A DNA stretch of 64,000 bases from contig JAHLWT010000255.1 in NCBI GenBank assembly GCA_019057775.1, positions 7,404 to 71,403 on the forward strand, in the 5' to 3' direction. Positions 28,418 to 37,050 of the stretch are shown piece after piece (the first letter of the stretch is position 1; each line of letters opens with the position of its first letter). A program made the translations under genes and the position numbers. The DNA is from Promethearchaeota archaeon (GTDB taxonomy: Archaea > Asgardarchaeota > Lokiarchaeia > Sigynarchaeales > SOKP01). Under the pieces are notes generated by a model that ran no database searches, had not been told where the DNA came from, and saw only the letters and a program-made list of their open reading frames with translations.

Positions 28418-28560
28418 AAATTAAGATTTTATTTAAAGATATAAAAAATCGTTTTTCAGGTATAATTATATTATTTAGAAACTCATAGTTGAATAACCAT
28501 AAAAATAATAAAATATGTATTTTTTTATTAAATAATAATTCACAGAAGTGCTGATAAAAA

Positions 28561-29145
28561 TTGAAGTCTGGATATAGTTATGTAAAAGATACTTTCGAAA
28601 AGCATGAAAAAGGGTATGAGACACCTCATTGGTATCGTGGAATAGAATATCGAAAAGGTAGATCAATACAAAGAGTTGAAAGACCAACTAAACTTCATCG
28701 TGCGAGGACTTTAGGATATAAGGCAAAACAAGGATACGTTATCGTGAGAGCACGGATTAGAAAAGGTGGAATGCATAAAGTCCGCCCAAAACGAGGTAGA
28801 AAACCTAGAGCCATGGGCGTTTCTAAATATACTACGGGAAAAAACCTCCAATGGATTGCTGAAGAACGCGTTCAAAGGAAATATCCAAACATGCAGGTTT
28901 TAAATAGTTATAAAGTCTATTCTGACGGAAAAAGCTGGTATTATGAAGTAATATTAGTTGATCCAAATCACCCCGTAATTAAATCGGATCCCAAAATAAA
29001 TTGGATTATTGAACCTCAACATAGTAAGAGAGTTACACGGGGTTTAACTTCTGCTGGGAAAAGAGCGAGGGGTTTACATAAGAAAGGATGGGGTTCAGAA
29101 AAAACCCGACCAAGCATTGGAGCCAATAAAGGTCGTGGTAAATAA
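28561..29145 (+). CDS. rpl15e: 50S ribosomal protein eL15
   Basis: The product (194 aa) is eL15, with 'YRGIEYRKGRSIQRVERPTKLHRARTLGYKAKQGYVIVRARIRKGG' reduced here to its core pattern: R-A-R-x-L-G-Y-K-A-K-Q-G followed by V-R-A-R-x-R-K-G-G. The basic tail ends K-G-R-G-K. It binds 23S rRNA in the large subunit. The start is TTG 28561. The opposite-strand frame is a shadow. Confidence 0.96.
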   Translation: MKSGYSYVKDTFEKHEKGYETPHWYRGIEYRKGRSIQRVERPTKLHRARTLGYKAKQGYVIVRARIRKGGMHKVRPKRGRKPRAMGVSKYTTGKNLQWIAEERVQRKYPNMQVLNSYKVYSDGKSWYYEVILVDPNHPVIKSDPKINWIIEPQHSKRVTRGLTSAGKRARGLHKKGWGSEKTRPSIGANKGRGK

Positions 29146-29480
29146 CTCTTACATTTAAAATTTCTTTCTCTTTTTATAAGGATATTTAGCATTTTAAAAT
29201 TATTTAGATTTCATTGATCTTATTTAATAGATTAAACATTACCTTGCATAGAAATCAAGAATATTGAGCGTTTGTTAAAAGAATAGTTCAAAGTTAATAA
29301 TTAAGAGAAGATTATATTTCATCAATCAATTCTATTGAATTTTGTTTATAATATACGTTTTTTATATCTCAACATGATAAAACCATATTTCCAAGAAAGT
29401 AATTTTGTCTTGTATCATGGAGATCCATAAGAAAAAAAGTTTAGTTTGAAAATAATAACTGATTGATGTTAATTCTGATT
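29146..29480. other. Intergenic spacer with no recognised feature
   Basis: This is an A+T-rich stretch between rpl15e and the accessory patch. I see no coding frame, tRNA or convincing repeat in it. Confidence 0.4.
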
Positions 29481-29849
29481 TCATAATTTTTGGGATTCAT
29501 TTGATATTAGCATATAATGTTTTACATTCTTAATTCTTTTAGATGTTATATATTCCTTACTTTCTAATATGTGTAAATAACTACTTAGAGTATAATATGA
29601 ATTATACTTTCTTTCTTGATCACAAATACTAAACATCTCTTTTTTCGTCAGTATTTTCTTTTTTTCTAATTGCGGTCTTAAAAAATTATTAAAAAATTTT
29701 CTTGGAATAAACATCTCTTCCTTAGAATAATTTAGAATTTTCTTTATTTTTAATAATTCTAATTTAAAGCTCTCTACGATTTTTATAAATCCTATGGATA
29801 TATTATCTAATTTATTTAAAACGGCGTTTATATCATTTTCGTCGGACAC
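29481..29849 (-). CDS. Winged-helix-like protein divergent from Dam methyltransferase
   Basis: The product (122 aa) has an N-terminal helical, coiled-coil-like part (residues 1-50). The C-terminal part 'LTKKEMFSICDQERKYNSYYTLSSYLHILESKEYITSKRIKNVKHYML' looks like a winged-helix fold. It is transcribed away from the methyltransferase gene, and the 190-nt gap contains palindromes. That arrangement resembles a controller gene of a restriction-modification system, but no direct homology was recognised. Confidence 0.55.
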   Translation of the reverse strand: MSDENDINAVLNKLDNISIGFIKIVESFKLELLKIKKILNYSKEEMFIPRKFFNNFLRPQLEKKKILTKKEMFSICDQERKYNSYYTLSSYLHILESKEYITSKRIKNVKHYMLISNESQKL

Positions 29850-29874
29850 ATTAATATTATAAAATAATATTATA

Positions 29875-29987
29875 AAAAGTTACATGTAACTTTTTCAATC
29901 ATAAAATTGATTTAAAAAACTATGAATTTAATAACTAATTATTTATATGTAACTTTATTAATAATACATTAAAAGGGTACTTTTAAT
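29875..29987. promoter_or_regulatory. Palindromic operator-like sites in the divergent promoter region
   Basis: Three elements lie in this spacer. 29875-29896 is a perfect 22-nt palindrome centred on TTACATGTAA with flanking A5/T5. The half-site ATGTAACTTT (29884-29893) recurs at 29947-29956. 29968-29987 is an inverted repeat with 8-nt arms (ATTAAAAG/CTTTTAAT) around GGTA. They sit between the winged-helix gene and the methyltransferase gene, so regulator binding is plausible. Confidence 0.55.
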
Positions 29988-30040
29988 ATTTTTTTTTATA
30001 TAGAATGAAAAGATACGGATTAAATTTTGGAGGAATATAA

Positions 30041-30964
30041 TTGTCAGACAAGGAAAGATTAATGTTTAGAGAAATAACTCAAGATTTTTCCAATAATGCA
30101 CGAAATTATACAGCTATAGATCAAAAAAAAAAAAGAACCATAACTAATGGAATCCCTCATCCTTTTCTAAAATGGGCTGGAGGTAAAAGACAGTTAATTT
30201 CACAGATGTATAAATATTTTCCGAAAAATTTTAATAAATACATTGAACCCTTTGTGGGTGGCGGAGCAGTTCTTTTTTATTTGAAACTCAAAATTTCGGT
30301 TATAATTGATATTAATAAAGAATTAGTCAATTGCTACAATGTTATAAAAAATAATGTAAAAGAATTGATAAAATTATTAAAGACTCATGAAAATGAGAAA
30401 AATTATTACTATAAAATAAGAGCTTTAGACAGAGATAAAGAAAAGTTCAACAAATTATCTAATATAGAAAAAGCTTCTAGGTTAATTTATTTAAATAGAT
30501 GTTGTTATAATGGTTTATATAGGGTTAACAGTAAAGGGCAATTTAATGTACCATTTGGTAAATATAAAAATCCTAATTTTTGTGATGAAGAAAATCTATT
30601 TGCTGTAAGTAAGGTATTAAAAAACGTTAACATAATTCATGGTTCTTTTGAAATTTGTTTAGAGCATGCTCAAAAGGGCGATTTTGTTTATTTTGACCCT
30701 CCATATCATCCGATATCAAAAACATCTTCTTTTACAAGTTACACTAAAGAAAATTTTGGAAAAGATTCTCAACAGAAATTATTCGATGTTTTCGAAAAAT
30801 TGGATAAACGGGGTTGCAAGCTTATGTTAAGTAATTCCTATAATGAATATATTCAAAATTTATATAAAGACTACAAAATTATTACTCTGGGTGCTAGGAG
30901 AGTTATTAATTGTAATGCAGAGAAAAGAGGAAATATTAACGTTTTATTAATTTTAAATTATTAG
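30041..30964 (+). CDS. Dam-type DNA adenine-N6 methyltransferase
   Basis: The product (307 aa) has motif X/I 'PFLKWAGGKRQLISQM...YIEPFVGGGAVLFYL' and catalytic motif IV D219-P-P-Y222, in the order of alpha-class (Dam/DpnII) enzymes. These commonly methylate adenine in GATC, though the target cannot be proven from sequence. The TTG start at 30041 follows a strong GGAGG at 30029-30033. The first 35 residues before the core are extra. No known cognate nuclease is adjacent. Confidence 0.92.
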   Translation: MSDKERLMFREITQDFSNNARNYTAIDQKKKRTITNGIPHPFLKWAGGKRQLISQMYKYFPKNFNKYIEPFVGGGAVLFYLKLKISVIIDINKELVNCYNVIKNNVKELIKLLKTHENEKNYYYKIRALDRDKEKFNKLSNIEKASRLIYLNRCCYNGLYRVNSKGQFNVPFGKYKNPNFCDEENLFAVSKVLKNVNIIHGSFEICLEHAQKGDFVYFDPPYHPISKTSSFTSYTKENFGKDSQQKLFDVFEKLDKRGCKLMLSNSYNEYIQNLYKDYKIITLGARRVINCNAEKRGNINVLLILNY

Positions 30965-31094
30965 ATATATAATTTTCTTTTTTTATTGAATAAATCAAGA
31001 ATCAAAGGAATCCAAAAATTTATTATTCTATTATTTTCAATATATAATCAATAATCAGCAAAAAGAATCTTTTGCTTAAATCTAAATCCAAGAT

Positions 31095-32006
31095 ATGATT
31101 AAAATGAGTTCTATTGATAGAAATATTGAGGAATCAGAACAACCTGTAAGAAATGCCTTTATTTTCTTATTGAATCATTCCAGGTCGCCTGATGCATTTT
31201 CGAAAGAAGATTTTAAGAATTTTGCAAACTATCCTAATCCAGATAATTTTGATACATATTATTCAAAGAAATTTAGACATTTTTTAGAAGAAGCTCCAAA
31301 TGATCAAGGAAAATTCCTGGTTTCAGGAATATTCAAAAAATTTTCTAAGTGGAAAAAGTTTAGAGCATATTATTCACAAAGTTCGAGGATAAAAGCGAGT
31401 TATATAGAAGAATATTTCAAAAAATTAATGATCTTTGAATTTTTTATGCCTTTAACCAATGAAAATGAATTAAGATCATCCTTAGACGAGGTTTTTTATA
31501 AGGATACTGTTAAATTGGCTTTAAATAGAATTCCTAAGAATGAATTAATTAATGCTATTCCAAAAAATGATGAAGAATCTGAAGTTCAATATATTGAAAG
31601 AATATGTAATTGGATTTCTAAACGATTTGGAGGGTATTCAATTGGAACTGTTAGGGGTAGATTTAAAGTAGATGATTTAAAAACATTTGCAGAAGTTTCA
31701 CTTATTAGAGAAAAAGGAGAGGATTATATTATAGATGAGACAACCGCAATTGTACGTTTCATATTTCATATTGGAAATCCAATTATAAATCAAGTATCAT
31801 TTGATTTTGAACAGTTTAATGAAGATTTGAATCATTTTACTCTTACTAGAGAAATGATAGTACAAGTAGGTCAAATTAGGTTTATTTTTAAAAATCTATT
31901 TGTTAGAAGTATTCTAGACCTTGTTAATGGGGAAGATGAAATTTGGATGTTAGAAAGCGGTATTACTAATCGTTTATATATTTGGAAAAATGACGCAACT
32001 CAATAA
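31095..32006 (+). CDS. Uncharacterised protein downstream of the methyltransferase
   Basis: This 303-aa protein is of unknown family. The N-terminal half is helical and charged, with 'KKFRHFLEEAPNDQGKFLVSGIFKKFSKWKKF'. The C-terminal half has strands ('IVRFIFHIGNPIINQVSFDFEQF', 'QIRFIFKNLFVRSILDLV'). No clear nuclease motif was found. Its position 130 nt after a Dam methyltransferase, on the same strand, makes it a candidate restriction or accessory component, which is inference only. Confidence 0.5.
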   Translation: MIKMSSIDRNIEESEQPVRNAFIFLLNHSRSPDAFSKEDFKNFANYPNPDNFDTYYSKKFRHFLEEAPNDQGKFLVSGIFKKFSKWKKFRAYYSQSSRIKASYIEEYFKKLMIFEFFMPLTNENELRSSLDEVFYKDTVKLALNRIPKNELINAIPKNDEESEVQYIERICNWISKRFGGYSIGTVRGRFKVDDLKTFAEVSLIREKGEDYIIDETTAIVRFIFHIGNPIINQVSFDFEQFNEDLNHFTLTREMIVQVGQIRFIFKNLFVRSILDLVNGEDEIWMLESGITNRLYIWKNDATQ

Positions 32007-32036
32007 ACAGAAAAATTAAACTAAGTATCTCGAGAT

Positions 32037-32606
32037 TTAAAGACAGTTATCTTGTTGATTACTAGAACCAAAGCTTTTATCAATATAATTTTTTAATTTT
32101 AATCGACCACTAAAATTCCAGTATCTTATATCTTGCTCGATAAACATCCATTTGATAATTTTTAGTAAGACACTAATATTTTCACCAACATAGAAACAAA
32201 TTTTTTTTTCTTTTAGCCAATTTAAGATGCGATCATCGTCCTCACATATATAAATTTGGTTAATTGCTTTAAAGAGAATGTTAAAATTATTTTGGTTTTC
32301 CTCCTGTTTGTATATTAAATCCTGAATAATGTCCTGATAACTAGGCATCTTATTTAGATCAAGTCTATTCCAATTCTCCATCCATATTTGAAAATCAAAT
32401 CCCATCTTATATTGAGCAGGTCTTATTAAATATAGTTTTCTTTCATCTAAAAATTTTTCAACTATGTACTTATATCTAGAAACTAACTTTCCAGTACCTT
32501 GTCCAGGTTTCTCTTCCATAAATTTAAGCACAACATACTTTCGTAACTCATTTCTCGAATTAATTTTTGGAAGATTCCAACTTGTTGTTATATAAGAATA
32601 GGGCAT
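32037..32606 (-). CDS. Uncharacterised protein of the accessory patch
   Basis: This 189-aa protein is rich in Trp, Tyr and Lys (for example 'YKMGFDFQIWMENWNRLD' and 'IRYWNFSGRLKLKNYID'). No domain was recognised and there is no membrane helix. It converges on the 303-aa gene with a 30-nt gap, so the two may or may not be functionally linked. Confidence 0.45.
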   Translation of the reverse strand: MPYSYITTSWNLPKINSRNELRKYVVLKFMEEKPGQGTGKLVSRYKYIVEKFLDERKLYLIRPAQYKMGFDFQIWMENWNRLDLNKMPSYQDIIQDLIYKQEENQNNFNILFKAINQIYICEDDDRILNWLKEKKICFYVGENISVLLKIIKWMFIEQDIRYWNFSGRLKLKNYIDKSFGSSNQQDNCL

Positions 32607-32730
32607 TCAACACTCTCTTGTCAATAGAAACTAATTCATTAAATAATTCTATTATTTTCAATTATTTAAGATTTTACGATTTGATTTTCGTTCTAACAAA
32701 TGATATTAAGAAATATGATTATTATTTATC

Positions 32731-34182
32731 TTATTTACTTCTTTTTTTCCAATAACCGAATGGAGGTTTATTTATCTCATAGCGTTTACAAACTTCACTT
32801 ATTCTTGAATTTGATATATCATATTTCTCCGCAATTTTATATAATGGTATTTCCCATACTAATTTTTTAAGATCTACTAAAAATTCATCAGTTATTTTCA
32901 ATTTTGCTCTGTTAATGCATGTTTGTCTCATTCTTTCAGACTTTTCTTCTGGAGTTTCAAAGATCTTCCTTTTTCTAGGCATACTACCTTGGTAATTTCT
33001 CATCATTTCATTGAATAATTTTGCACCTAATGCTAAATCCCAACCCTCTCCTTTAACCTTTCTCCCATTAATAATTGACTCACTTTTCTTATGTCTCTTT
33101 TCGTAATTCATTTTATATTTTTTTTTGATTTGTTCAATAAATTTGATACTACCAGAAGTTATAACAGTTGATCCTTCTGTGCCATCTCCATCATAATAAC
33201 CTAAGAGGAATGCCAAATTTAGTTGTCTAGAACCTAGATCTGGTAATTCTATATTTTTTGATTTTTCTTTACCGATTATAACACCTTGGTTATTTAAATG
33301 CGTTGAAATTTTATTATTTGTAATCACAAATTCTAGCATATTTCTTCTAGAGGATGGTTTAACATATTTTTCTTCAATTCCTAGTATATTAGCAAGGCGA
33401 AGCACCGCATCCCTTGAATCTTTATCTTTAATATCTAATCCAAAATAGAACCTTATAAATTTCTTTTTGAAAGTTTTATAGGATAAACCACCATCCGCAT
33501 AAATAAAACCAAGCCAGTAAGCCATTTCTTTTGTAGTGATATCTTTGAAGTAATCTAATTTAATGTTTGGATGATAATTATGAATATGCAAATTTTCTTT
33601 TTTCAAATTATTTCTTTTTTCATAACTATCAATCAAACTAATTGCGTTTTTACATTTATCCCCAAATTTGGAGAGTAATGAGTCTTTATATTCGCTAATT
33701 AAATCTGAAGAAAGCTGAAACCTAGAATTTCTATTATAATTTTTCTTGACATAAGTTATATGGTTTTTACTTTGACCTAAATAATAACTCAATTTTGTAT
33801 CAGTAAGTTTTTCTTCATAGGATAAAACTTTTTTAGGTAAGAAGACCAACAGTTCTTCTCTTAAGTCATTAATTAGTAGTAATATAGGATATTTTGCTCC
33901 TTTATCATCAATTTTTTTCCTTCTTAAATGTTTTTCTTTAATTTCTAAAACATTTTCATCCCTTGGTTTAAAATCTATTTCGATATCATCATTTATACTA
34001 TTTTCAGGATCATTAGGGATAAAATCAAATGCAATAAGCTCTTCATCGTCTTTCTCCTCATCTAAAGGGATAAATTCACTATCAATTTCTATTTTTTTTC
34101 CAGTGCTATTAGATTCCTTTTTATATTCATCGTAAAAACCATTACATTCTGTATCATCAAATTCTCTCATTATAATTAACAA
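32731..34182 (-). CDS. Free-standing LAGLIDADG homing endonuclease-like protein
   Basis: The product (483 aa) carries two LAGLIDADG motifs: 'YWLGFIYADGG' near residue 225 and 'FLLGYYDGDGT' near residue 330. They are spaced as in monomeric homing endonucleases. The C terminus adds a helix-turn-helix ('IPLYKIAEKYDISNSRISEVCKRYEI') that would read DNA. The first 90 residues are strongly acidic and low-complexity, which is unusual for the family, and may be a fusion. It is not inside an intein or intron that I can see, so it acts as a stand-alone gene in the accessory patch. Confidence 0.8.
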   Translation of the reverse strand: MLIIMREFDDTECNGFYDEYKKESNSTGKKIEIDSEFIPLDEEKDDEELIAFDFIPNDPENSINDDIEIDFKPRDENVLEIKEKHLRRKKIDDKGAKYPILLLINDLREELLVFLPKKVLSYEEKLTDTKLSYYLGQSKNHITYVKKNYNRNSRFQLSSDLISEYKDSLLSKFGDKCKNAISLIDSYEKRNNLKKENLHIHNYHPNIKLDYFKDITTKEMAYWLGFIYADGGLSYKTFKKKFIRFYFGLDIKDKDSRDAVLRLANILGIEEKYVKPSSRRNMLEFVITNNKISTHLNNQGVIIGKEKSKNIELPDLGSRQLNLAFLLGYYDGDGTEGSTVITSGSIKFIEQIKKKYKMNYEKRHKKSESIINGRKVKGEGWDLALGAKLFNEMMRNYQGSMPRKRKIFETPEEKSERMRQTCINRAKLKITDEFLVDLKKLVWEIPLYKIAEKYDISNSRISEVCKRYEINKPPFGYWKKRSK

Positions 34183-34437
34183 TACTTAGTTTTTTATTAA
34201 TAATTTAAAAAAAGATTATATATACACAGACAAAAATCATTGTTACTTTTTCATCTTTAAAACTCCACATTTATTACTTCTATAGAGTTCATAACTAAAA
34301 ACCATATAACTAAATTTATTTAGGATTAGTAGGCTTCATTTCAAATAAAACAAATTAGATACTTTTATAAGAAATTACGATTATTTAATGAATTAGCTTT
34401 TTTTTATTTAATAAAAGTTAGTAAATTAGTGATATAA

Positions 34438-36816
34438 ATGCAATTAGAACAAACTACCATTCCAGGTTATAATGATCGCGTCTTGAGAATGAAGAAAAAA
34501 GTCGTGAATGCCCCACATGAAATCTGTATTGAAAGAGCTAAATTTTTTACAGAATCCTATAAAATGACTAAAGGAGAAGATCCCGTTATACGGTTTGCTA
34601 AGGCTATGGACTATTATTTAACAAATATGACGATAAAAATATGGGACGATGAATATATAATTGGTAATCGATGTACTAAATTTGTAGGAACTCCATTATT
34701 TCCTGAAGCACGAATTGACACGATAGAGCAAGATATTAATATGTATGATACTCGTCCAGTACAGAAACTATTATTAACAGATAAAGAAAGACAATTCATA
34801 AAAGAAGAGATTATTCCATTTTGGATAAATGAAGAAGAAACAGTCCAAGAAAGGTTTCAGTCCTATTTGACACCGGACCTAAGGGATATTATGGAAAAGC
34901 TTGTTTTTGCTGTAGACGTAGAACTTTCAAGTGGGATTGGACATTTTTTTCCTGGTCACCAAAATGTACTAAAATATGGAATAAACGAATTAATTACACA
35001 TGTAAGGGAGAATCAAGAAAAGTTTTCCGATGACAACGACAAAATGACTTTTTTAGAATCAGTGATCATTTCATTGAAAGCGATCAAAAAATTTATACAA
35101 AGATTCTCGACATTAGCCAGAGATATGGCTGAGGATGAAATTGACTCCAAACGTAAAAAAGAGCTGTATGAAATCTCGGATATTTGTAAAAATATCGCAG
35201 AAAATCCCGCACAAAATCTGAAAGAAGCTCTACAATTAATTTATTTTACTCATTTGATTAGTGGTTTAGAAGATGGTGGTTTTGCTATTTCTGTAGGACG
35301 GTTAGATCAATATTTGTATCCTTATTTTATAGAAGATATAAAATTAGGAAAGATTGATAATGAGGAAGTTCAATTTCTCATCGAATGTTTTTTTATTAAG
35401 TTATCAACTCTATGGAATTATGTAATTAGTAAGGGTGTTGTAGCTGTTGAAGGTCCTCCAATTGCTGAAAATCTAGTAATTGGAGGAATGGATCGCGAAG
35501 GAAAAAATGCCACTAATGAGTTATCTCTAATTATTTTAGATGCGTACACACATATTAAAACCGTACAGCCAACATTTTGTGTTCGAATTCATGAAAATAC
35601 TTCCGAAAATTTTCTTAAAAAGGTCCTAGAATCAATAAAAGAAGGAACCAGTATTACTTTATTAAATGATCAAGTTATGATACCTGGTCTTGTTAATCGC
35701 GGATTTACTATTGAAGATGCTCGAGAATATGCCCCAGTAGGATGTGTTGAACCTCAGCACCCATATAAATCGTTTGGATCGACAAATGCAAATCAATTTA
35801 ATGTAGTGAAATGCTTGGAATTAACTTTGAATAATGGTGTTGATATGATAAATAGGAAAGCATATGGACTTAAAAATACAAAAGAAGTCACCTCATATGA
35901 AGACCTTTGGAACAATTTTAAGAAACAAATTAGTCATTTCATTGAATACATGGTAAAAACTATGTATTTTCTCGATAAGGCAATTGCTGAGCTTACTCCA
36001 CAACCATTCTTATCTGCAACAATAGATGATTGTTTAAACCGTGGACTTGATATAACTAATGGGGGGGCAATTTATAACTTTACTGGACCTCAATTAATAG
36101 GTCTAGCCACAACAGCAGACAGTCTAGCAGTAATAAAAAAAGTAGTCTTTGAAGATAAACTACTTACATATAAAGATTTAGTTCAGATGCTAGCTAAGAA
36201 TTTCAGAGGTGTTTACAATGGAAGAAAAGGTACTGAGTGGCGAGAAATATTTGTGAATAAAGTCCCTAAATTTGGGAATGATGTTGATTATGTTGACGAG
36301 ATAGCTAGGGATGTCGCAAGATTTTATTGTGAAGAAATTACAAAACATTCAAATTATCGAGGGGGAATGTATAACCCTGGAATTTATTCAACAACATTTC
36401 ACTTGGCATTTGGTATTTTTACAGGAGCTTCAGCAGACGGAAGGAAAAAAACAGAACCTCTTTCAAATGGTATTGGTCCAACGAGTTGTATGGACAAAAA
36501 GGGACCCACAGCAATTCTCAATTCAGTTAAAAAACTCAGAAATGATTTGATGACTAACGGCAATTCATTAATTTTAGCATTTCATCCAAATACTTTAAAA
36601 TCGGAGATTTTGATACCACTCATACAAACTTTTTTTATAAAAGATGGTGGTTATCAAGTACAATTTAATGTTGTTGGAAAAGAAACTCTTTGTAATGCAC
36701 AAGAAAATCCCCGTGAATTTAGTGGTTTAGTCGTAAGAATTGCAGGGTACTCGGTATACTTTACAGAATTATCAAAAAGTGCGCAAGACGAAATTATTGC
36801 TAGAACAGAATATTAA
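34438..36816 (+). CDS. Glycyl radical enzyme of the dehydratase/eliminase type
   Basis: The product (792 aa) is a PFL-superfamily enzyme. The thiyl-radical cysteine is C436 in 'PVGCVEP', followed by E438, the base used by glycerol/propanediol dehydratase, choline lyase and related eliminases. PFL itself would have C-C. The glycyl radical site is G770 in 'VVRIAGYSVYF', 22 residues from the C terminus. These enzymes cleave C-O, C-N or C-C bonds in anaerobes. They need a radical-SAM activase, but none is encoded in this window. The start is the ATG at 34438. Confidence 0.9.
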   Translation: MQLEQTTIPGYNDRVLRMKKKVVNAPHEICIERAKFFTESYKMTKGEDPVIRFAKAMDYYLTNMTIKIWDDEYIIGNRCTKFVGTPLFPEARIDTIEQDINMYDTRPVQKLLLTDKERQFIKEEIIPFWINEEETVQERFQSYLTPDLRDIMEKLVFAVDVELSSGIGHFFPGHQNVLKYGINELITHVRENQEKFSDDNDKMTFLESVIISLKAIKKFIQRFSTLARDMAEDEIDSKRKKELYEISDICKNIAENPAQNLKEALQLIYFTHLISGLEDGGFAISVGRLDQYLYPYFIEDIKLGKIDNEEVQFLIECFFIKLSTLWNYVISKGVVAVEGPPIAENLVIGGMDREGKNATNELSLIILDAYTHIKTVQPTFCVRIHENTSENFLKKVLESIKEGTSITLLNDQVMIPGLVNRGFTIEDAREYAPVGCVEPQHPYKSFGSTNANQFNVVKCLELTLNNGVDMINRKAYGLKNTKEVTSYEDLWNNFKKQISHFIEYMVKTMYFLDKAIAELTPQPFLSATIDDCLNRGLDITNGGAIYNFTGPQLIGLATTADSLAVIKKVVFEDKLLTYKDLVQMLAKNFRGVYNGRKGTEWREIFVNKVPKFGNDVDYVDEIARDVARFYCEEITKHSNYRGGMYNPGIYSTTFHLAFGIFTGASADGRKKTEPLSNGIGPTSCMDKKGPTAILNSVKKLRNDLMTNGNSLILAFHPNTLKSEILIPLIQTFFIKDGGYQVQFNVVGKETLCNAQENPREFSGLVVRIAGYSVYFTELSKSAQDEIIARTEY

Positions 36817-36913
36817 ATCTAACTAATTGCCTTAGTCTATATTTTCTACTGTTGAGGTTACTTAAAAACTGATTCTTTCAAGAAGAATCATAAATTATTT
36901 TTAGATATTTTGA

Positions 36914-36925
36914 TTTAAATATATA
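36914..36925 (+). promoter_or_regulatory. Likely TATA box of tRNA-Ala
   Basis: The sequence TTTAAATATATA is centred about 27 nt upstream of the first nucleotide of tRNA-Ala, the normal distance for an archaeal TATA element bound by TBP. The purine-rich stretch just upstream may serve as BRE. Confidence 0.5.
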
Positions 36926-36945
36926 TTAGTAAGTTTAAAATAAAA

Positions 36946-37017
36946 GGGCCTGTAGATTAGTGGAATATCGCTTGGTTCGCAATCAAGAGGTCACGGGTTC
37001 AATTCCCGTCAGGTCCA
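36946..37017 (+). tRNA. tRNA-Ala(CGC)
   Basis: The 72-nt cloverleaf has acceptor strands GGGCCTG and CAGGTCC, including the G3-U70 wobble pair that identifies tRNA-Ala. The anticodon stem is CTTGG/TCAAG with loop TTCGCAA (anticodon CGC at 36978-36980), and the T arm is around GGGTTCAATTCCC. The discriminator is A (37017). There is no intron and no encoded CCA. Confidence 0.95.
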
Positions 37018-37050
37018 TTTTTAGATAAAGATTATTTAATTTGATTTAAT

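Noticed and set aside
29481..34182. Second integrative island with its own direct-repeat ends
   Set aside because: The gene content is accessory, but I could not find matching end repeats or a tRNA target at its borders.
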